A DNA stretch of 9,942 nt from Octadecabacter sp. (GTDB lineage: Bacteria > Pseudomonadota > Alphaproteobacteria > Rhodobacterales > Rhodobacteraceae): contig DQCL01000337.1 in assembly GCA_003533975.1 (NCBI GenBank), forward strand, positions 1 to 9,942, written 5' to 3'. The notes beneath the pieces are model-generated. The model had not been told where the DNA came from. It saw nothing but the letters and a program-made list of their open reading frames with translations, and made no database searches. Position 1 is the stretch's first letter. Each line of letters begins with the position of its first letter. Of the stretch, positions 5,879 through 9,942 are shown in pieces. The translations under genes were made by a program, and so were the position numbers.

Positions 5879-7207
5879 ATGCTTTGGAACACAGCTGCTC
5901 AAACTGTTGAATTAGGATGGGATTTTTTCGTTCCCGTATTGATTTTTGTGGCCCTTATTGTGATGGCCGTGCCCGTTTGGGCCGCGATCGGTTCGGCCGC
6001 GATATTGATGTTGCTGATGTCGGGCGATCTGCCGTTGTCGTTGGTGGGGGAGCGCTTGTTCACCGGTATCGACGCTTTTGCGCTGACAGCAATCCCGCTG
6101 TTCATCTTGACGGGTGACGTGCTGGTTCGCACAGGTCTCAGTCGGAAGTTTCTTGATGTGGCAGAGGCGCTGACTTGCTTTACAAAGGGTGGCTTCGGCT
6201 CCGCCACCGTCCTTGTTTGCGGTATGTTCGCCGCGATTTCTGGGTCGGATGCAGCGGGTGCTGCTGCGGTTGGGCGTATGACTATCGCACGGCTGGTCGA
6301 GGCAGGATATCCTCGCCCCTATGCCTGCGCCTTGGTCGCGGCTGGTGCCTGTACAGGTATTCTGATCCCGCCATCAATCGCCTATATCATCATTGGCCTT
6401 GTGCTTGGCATATCGGCGTCCACGTTGTTTCTTGCTGCGCTCATTCCGGGCCTTTGCATTCTTGGTTCTATCCTGATCACCAATCTCGTGGTGAACCGTA
6501 TCTACGCCTATGAGGGCGGCGGAAATCTGACGTTTTCAGAGTGGTTGGGCAATCTTGGTCGGTCCCTGAAATCAGGTTGGTATGCGTTCATCGTTCCTGG
6601 TATCATTTTTTATGGCATCTTTTCGGGCCGCTTGACGCCGACTGAGGCCGGCGCAACCGCGGTCATCGTCACCATTGGCATGGGCTTTCTTCTTCGGACG
6701 CTGTCATTTGCCGACTTTCCTGCAATGCTGCTCAGCTCAGCCAAGGTGAACGGGGTGATTTTACCGATCATCGCATTCTCTGCTCCCTTGGCCGAAGCAC
6801 TCGCCATCATGGGCGTGCCGCAGGGCTTTGTCGCATCGGCAACAAGCCTGACCAATGAACCGTGGCTTTTGATATTGCTGATGATCGGGATATTGATTGC
6901 AGCAGGTTGCGTCATGGAAACCACGCCCAACATCGTGATCCTTGCGCCCATTCTTCAACCTTTGTCCGAAAACATTGGCATGAACGAAATTCAGTTCTGC
7001 ATCATGATGATCACTGCACTGGGGGTCGGGTTTATCACGCCGCCCCTTGGCCTCAATCTATTTGTCGTGTCCGGGATCACCGGCGAGTCGATCCTTAAGA
7101 TCGCCGCGCGTGCAGTTCCGTTCGTGTTATGTATGTTCGTAGTGGTTCTTTTTATTGCTTATGTGCCAGCGGTTTCGACAACACTTTTACCTGATATATT
7201 CAAATAG
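5879..7207 (+). CDS. hpsM: TRAP transporter large membrane subunit (DctM family), probable HpsM
   Basis: The 442-residue, highly hydrophobic protein is the sodium-driven transport subunit of the TRAP system, of normal length for DctM with about twelve membrane segments. Recognisable motifs, in order, are ISGSDAAGAAAVGRM, GILIPPSIAYIIIG, the mid-protein GRLTPTEAGATA and the late GFITPPLGLNLFVVSGI. The last three are the paired hairpin and helix-break regions of the family. A run of six G lies 6 bases before the ATG. It is followed 11 bases later by the first dehydrogenase gene, so transport and catabolism are in one transcript. Substrate specificity comes mainly from the binding protein. Confidence 0.93.
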   Translation: MLWNTAAQTVELGWDFFVPVLIFVALIVMAVPVWAAIGSAAILMLLMSGDLPLSLVGERLFTGIDAFALTAIPLFILTGDVLVRTGLSRKFLDVAEALTCFTKGGFGSATVLVCGMFAAISGSDAAGAAAVGRMTIARLVEAGYPRPYACALVAAGACTGILIPPSIAYIIIGLVLGISASTLFLAALIPGLCILGSILITNLVVNRIYAYEGGGNLTFSEWLGNLGRSLKSGWYAFIVPGIIFYGIFSGRLTPTEAGATAVIVTIGMGFLLRTLSFADFPAMLLSSAKVNGVILPIIAFSAPLAEALAIMGVPQGFVASATSLTNEPWLLILLMIGILIAAGCVMETTPNIVILAPILQPLSENIGMNEIQFCIMMITALGVGFITPPLGLNLFVVSGITGESILKIAARAVPFVLCMFVVVLFIAYVPAVSTTLLPDIFK

Positions 7208-7218
7208 GACCCCCGACC

Positions 7219-8526
7219 ATGACCCGAGAGTATCTCAAGAAAGCAACGCTAACAGCAGCCTCAGGTGCGGCGGACGTTCACGACACGGTCGTGTCTATCC
7301 TCAACGATATTGAGACAGGCGGCGACGCGAAAGCGAAGGAATATGCTGCCAAGTTCGACAAATACGACGGCAACGTGATCTTGACTGCGGAAGAAATTGA
7401 AGCTGCGAGCGCGCTTGTCCCTGATAAGCTGAAGGCCGATATTCAGTTCGCCCATGATAACGTTAGACGTTTTGCGGAACTGCAAAAAAGTACCGTTGCA
7501 GACGTCGAAATGGAAATCGTGCCTGGTTATATCACGGGGCAAAAGGCGATTCCGGTGGATGCGGCGGGCTGCTATGCACCTGGTGGCCGATACAGTCACA
7601 TCGCCAGTGCGATTATGACGGTTACAACGGCCAAAGTTGCGGGCTGCAAACACATCACGGCCTGTTCGCCACCGCGCCCAGATGTCGGTATTGCACCTGC
7701 GATCATTTATGCTGCGCATATTTGCGGTGCGGATAAGATTTTGGCATTGGGTGGTGTGCAGGGTGTCGCTGCCATGGCGTTCGGGCTTTTTGGATTACCA
7801 AAAGCGAATATCCTTGTCGGCCCCGGCAATCAATTTGTGGCCGAAGCCAAGCGTATCCTTTTTGGCCGTGTTGGCATCGATATGATCGCAGGCCCGACAG
7901 ACTCATTGATCCTTGCCGATAAAACAGCTGATCCGCATGTGGTCGCGACAGATTTGGTTAGTCAGGCAGAGCATGGGTATAACTCACCGGTCTGGCTCGT
8001 AACGGATGATCGCGCCTTGGCCGAAGACGTGATGCTACGCGTGCCTGCACTTATTGATGATCTGCCGGAGTTAAACCGCGAGAATGCTTTTGCAGCGTGG
8101 CGTGACTATGCAGAAGTCATTGTCTGCGAGGACCGTGAAGACATGGCCAAATGCAGCGATGCATATGCCCCTGAGCACTTGACCGTACAGGCGCATGATA
8201 TTGATTGGTGGCTTGAGACACTGACCTGCTATGGGTCACTGTTCTTGGGTGAAGAAACCACTGTGTCGTATGGCGACAAGGCATCTGGCACCAATCACGT
8301 GCTGCCGACCTCGGGGGCGGCAGGATATACTGGCGGTCTGTCGGTGCACAAATACATGAAGATCGTTACATGGCAGCGCGCAACGCGTGAAGCGTCGAAA
8401 GACGTGGCGATTGCAACGGCGCGTATCTCGCGACTGGAAGGTATGGAAGGTCACGCGCGCGCCGCGGATGTGCGTCTTGCGAAGTACTTCCCAAATGAAA
8501 CCTTTGACCTCACATCAGAAAGCTAG
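7219..8526 (+). CDS. hpsN: HisD-family dehydrogenase, probable sulfopropanediol 3-dehydrogenase HpsN
   Basis: HpsN oxidises (R)-2,3-dihydroxypropane-1-sulfonate to (R)-sulfolactate in two NAD-dependent steps, as histidinol dehydrogenase does for histidinol. The 435-residue product has the full HisD fold and active site. By alignment to HisD the zinc ligands are Q249 and H252 (SQAEHG), D353 (SYGDKASGTNHVLPT) and H412 (EGMEGHARAADVRL). The catalytic pair is E319-H320 (YAPEHLTV). NAD-binding stretches are near 118-128 (CYAPGGRYSHI) and 195-230 (KANILVGPGNQFVAEAKR, then MIAGPTDSL). After the first zinc histidine the chain reads GYNSPVWLVT, where true HisD normally has aspartate (HDxxAQ). No his genes are nearby, and a transporter, LacI regulator and two more dehydrogenases flank it. 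A histidinol enzyme is therefore unlikely. Confidence is higher for family than substrate. Confidence 0.88.
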   Translation: MTREYLKKATLTAASGAADVHDTVVSILNDIETGGDAKAKEYAAKFDKYDGNVILTAEEIEAASALVPDKLKADIQFAHDNVRRFAELQKSTVADVEMEIVPGYITGQKAIPVDAAGCYAPGGRYSHIASAIMTVTTAKVAGCKHITACSPPRPDVGIAPAIIYAAHICGADKILALGGVQGVAAMAFGLFGLPKANILVGPGNQFVAEAKRILFGRVGIDMIAGPTDSLILADKTADPHVVATDLVSQAEHGYNSPVWLVTDDRALAEDVMLRVPALIDDLPELNRENAFAAWRDYAEVIVCEDREDMAKCSDAYAPEHLTVQAHDIDWWLETLTCYGSLFLGEETTVSYGDKASGTNHVLPTSGAAGYTGGLSVHKYMKIVTWQRATREASKDVAIATARISRLEGMEGHARAADVRLAKYFPNETFDLTSES

Positions 8527-8534
8527 GTACTGCG

Positions 8535-9293
8535 ATGGGGCACAAGGAGCTGTTTGATCTGCGCGGCAAAACCGCCTGTATTACAGGGGCAAGTTCTGGC
8601 CTTGGTCGCCGCGCCGCTATGACGCTTGCCGCGGCAGGGGCGCAGGTCGTGGGTGTGGCCCGTCGTAAAAATGCGCTGGACAGCCTGTGCGCTGAAATCG
8701 GAACGAGCGCCGCTGGTGTTGTTGCGGATGTGGCTGACCGAGATCGTCTTGCCACAACCGTCGCTGACATATCGGCCCCCTTCGGCGCACCTGATATTCT
8801 GGTGCATGCCGCAGGCGTCAACACCCGCGAAGCGGCGGATGATGTCACACCCAAAGGCTGGGATCAGACGCTGGCCCTTAATCTGTCCGCGCCGTTCTTT
8901 TTGTCACAAGCCTTTGTGCCGTCCATGCGCGAGAAAGGCTGGGGTCGCATAGTCAACTTCGCCTCACTTCAAACAACGCGCGCTTTTCCAGGTGGTGTTG
9001 CCTATGGCGCAACCAAAGGCGGCATTGCGCAACTGACCCGCGCTATGGCCGAAGCTTGGTCTCCGTATGGAATTACCGCCAATGCGATCGGCCCTGGGTT
9101 TTTTCCGACCGAGTTGACGGCTGCAGTTTTTGGCGACGAGGAACGGGCTGCGCGTAATGCCGCGCAAACATGTGTTGGACGAAATGGTAAGCTTGAGGAT
9201 ATGGATGGTCCCATTCTGTTCCTGTGTTCTGATGCCTCCGCATTTGTAACGGGTCAAGTTTTGATGGTTGATGGAGGGTATACCGCGAAATGA
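8535..9293 (+). CDS. hpsO: Short-chain dehydrogenase/reductase, probable DHPS 2-dehydrogenase HpsO
   Basis: The 252-residue protein is a classical SDR. The NAD(P)-binding TGASSGLG is at 17-24, D65 lies in the ADV motif, and the NAAG-type motif is HAAG at 91-94. The active site comprises N116 (LALNLS), S144 (NFAS), Y157 and K161 (YGATK). The C-terminus ends with the typical SAFVTGQVLMVDGG. In characterised hps clusters HpsO and HpsP act at carbon 2 of DHPS and together race (S) to (R) through the ketone, feeding HpsN. The gene starts 8 bases after hpsN and overlaps the next start by 4 bases. SDR sequences alone do not give the substrate, so other sugar or polyol 2-dehydrogenases cannot be excluded. 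Confidence 0.85.
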   Translation: MGHKELFDLRGKTACITGASSGLGRRAAMTLAAAGAQVVGVARRKNALDSLCAEIGTSAAGVVADVADRDRLATTVADISAPFGAPDILVHAAGVNTREAADDVTPKGWDQTLALNLSAPFFLSQAFVPSMREKGWGRIVNFASLQTTRAFPGGVAYGATKGGIAQLTRAMAEAWSPYGITANAIGPGFFPTELTAAVFGDEERAARNAAQTCVGRNGKLEDMDGPILFLCSDASAFVTGQVLMVDGGYTAK

Positions 9294-9931
9294 AAGCACT
9301 CGTGTATCAGGGTGTCGAAGCCATTGAATTCAAAGATGTGCCTGACCCGTTGGTGCAGGCCGACGAACACTTGATCAAGGTCGAGGCAGTGGGCATTTGC
9401 GGCTCGGATATGCATGCCTATTTGGGTCATGACGCCCGTCGGCCGGCGCCCTTGATTTTGGGGCACGAGGCCGCGGGCATCATTCAAGGTGGTGATGATG
9501 ACGGGATGCGGGTGACCGTGAACCCATTAGTCACATGTTTGACGTGCCGCGCCTGTACATCCGGGCGCGAAAACCTGTGCCCCAACCGCCAAATCATTTC
9601 GATGATGCCGCGCCAAGGGGCCTTTGCCCAATATATCGCCATGCCAAAGCGCAATCTGGTTGAAGTGCCCGATAACGTTCCGTTGCGCAAAGCCGCACTT
9701 GCTGAACCTTTAGCGGTGAGCTGGCACGTAGCGCGTTTGGCACTAAAGGCACTGCACTCCAGCATGGATCGGCGCGCCCTCGTTATTGGGGGAGGGGCAA
9801 TCGGGTTAGCCGCCGCCTTGGCTCTCAATGCCATGGGGGTGGTTGATGTCGTTATCGTCGAACCTGATGATGCGCGGCGGCAATTTTTGTCTGAGCAGTG
9901 TGATCAACAGGTTGTGTCATCCACAGATTGA
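9290..9931 (+). CDS. hpsP: Zinc-dependent medium-chain dehydrogenase, probable HpsP (interrupted)
   Basis: This is a GroES-like/Rossmann alcohol dehydrogenase, the likely second DHPS 2-dehydrogenase. Catalytic zinc ligands are C37 (GICGSD), H59-E60 (LGHEAAG) and E139 (AEPLAVSWH). Structural zinc ligands are C83, C86, C89 and C97. The NAD-binding GGGAIG is at 167-172, with the acidic E191 at the end of the second strand. The ATG overlaps the hpsO stop as ATGA, with GGAGGG upstream. The frame stops at 213 residues where relatives have about 330-350, cutting the Rossmann fold after two strands. Adding one T at 9928/9929 would read on as TDLIDAV, close to the V-I-D-A-V-G motif of the family. A frameshift, real or from sequencing, is therefore the best explanation. 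The window ends before this can be followed. Confidence 0.82.
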   Translation: MKALVYQGVEAIEFKDVPDPLVQADEHLIKVEAVGICGSDMHAYLGHDARRPAPLILGHEAAGIIQGGDDDGMRVTVNPLVTCLTCRACTSGRENLCPNRQIISMMPRQGAFAQYIAMPKRNLVEVPDNVPLRKAALAEPLAVSWHVARLALKALHSSMDRRALVIGGGAIGLAAALALNAMGVVDVVIVEPDDARRQFLSEQCDQQVVSSTD

Positions 9932-9942
9932 TCGATGCGGTT

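Noticed and set aside
1..9942. tRNA, rRNA, CRISPR array, phage or transposase genes
   Set aside because: No cloverleaf with TTCRANYC arm, no regularly spaced repeats and no recombinase or phage motifs were seen on either strand.

Overview
The gene content, the moderately GC-rich codon use and the marine-type catabolic cluster point to an alphaproteobacterium of the Roseobacter group (Rhodobacteraceae). An Octadecabacter- or Loktanella-like host is a guess; no marker gene fixes the genus.

Left part (1-2470). The window opens with the first 22 codons of a minus-strand gene that look like the N-terminus of the cobaltochelatase subunit CobS. Divergent from it is a plus-strand stress-response set: an ECF sigma factor, its membrane-anchored RskA-like anti-sigma factor (4-base ATGA overlap), the decayed remains of a fasciclin (FAS1) domain protein, and an exported methionine sulfoxide reductase MsrB. 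The FAS1 gene keeps its ribosome binding site, its start and readable fragments of the domain. It is broken by an early stop, frameshifts and internal deletion.

Middle (2428-3881). A gene-poor gap of about 290 bases is followed by a minus-strand LacI-type regulator. Between it and the next plus-strand gene lie two LacI-family operators, TGTAAGCGCTTGCA and TGTAAGCGCTTACA, 23 bp apart centre to centre, with a plausible promoter just before them.

Right part (3882-9942). This is one plus-strand operon: a 61-residue two-helix membrane protein, a complete TRAP transporter (Tat-exported binding protein, small and large membrane subunits), a histidinol-dehydrogenase-family enzyme, a short-chain dehydrogenase and a zinc-dependent medium-chain dehydrogenase. 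LacI regulator + TRAP + HisD-like + SDR + MDR matches the hpsR-hpsKLM-hpsNOP cluster for catabolism of 2,3-dihydroxypropane-1-sulfonate (DHPS), an algal and sulfoquinovose-derived sulfonate. Inferred pathway: the TRAP system imports DHPS, HpsO and HpsP interconvert its enantiomers through the 2-keto form, and HpsN oxidises (R)-DHPS in two NAD-dependent steps to (R)-sulfolactate. No desulfonating enzyme lies in the window.

The last gene, hpsP, meets an in-frame stop inside its NAD-binding fold, 11 bases before the window ends. One extra T restores an open frame reading LIDAV, a familiar motif of this enzyme family, so a frameshift (mutation or sequencing error) is likely. The other points of most interest are the FAS1 pseudogene beside an intact sigma/anti-sigma pair, and the small membrane protein placed first in the sulfonate operon.
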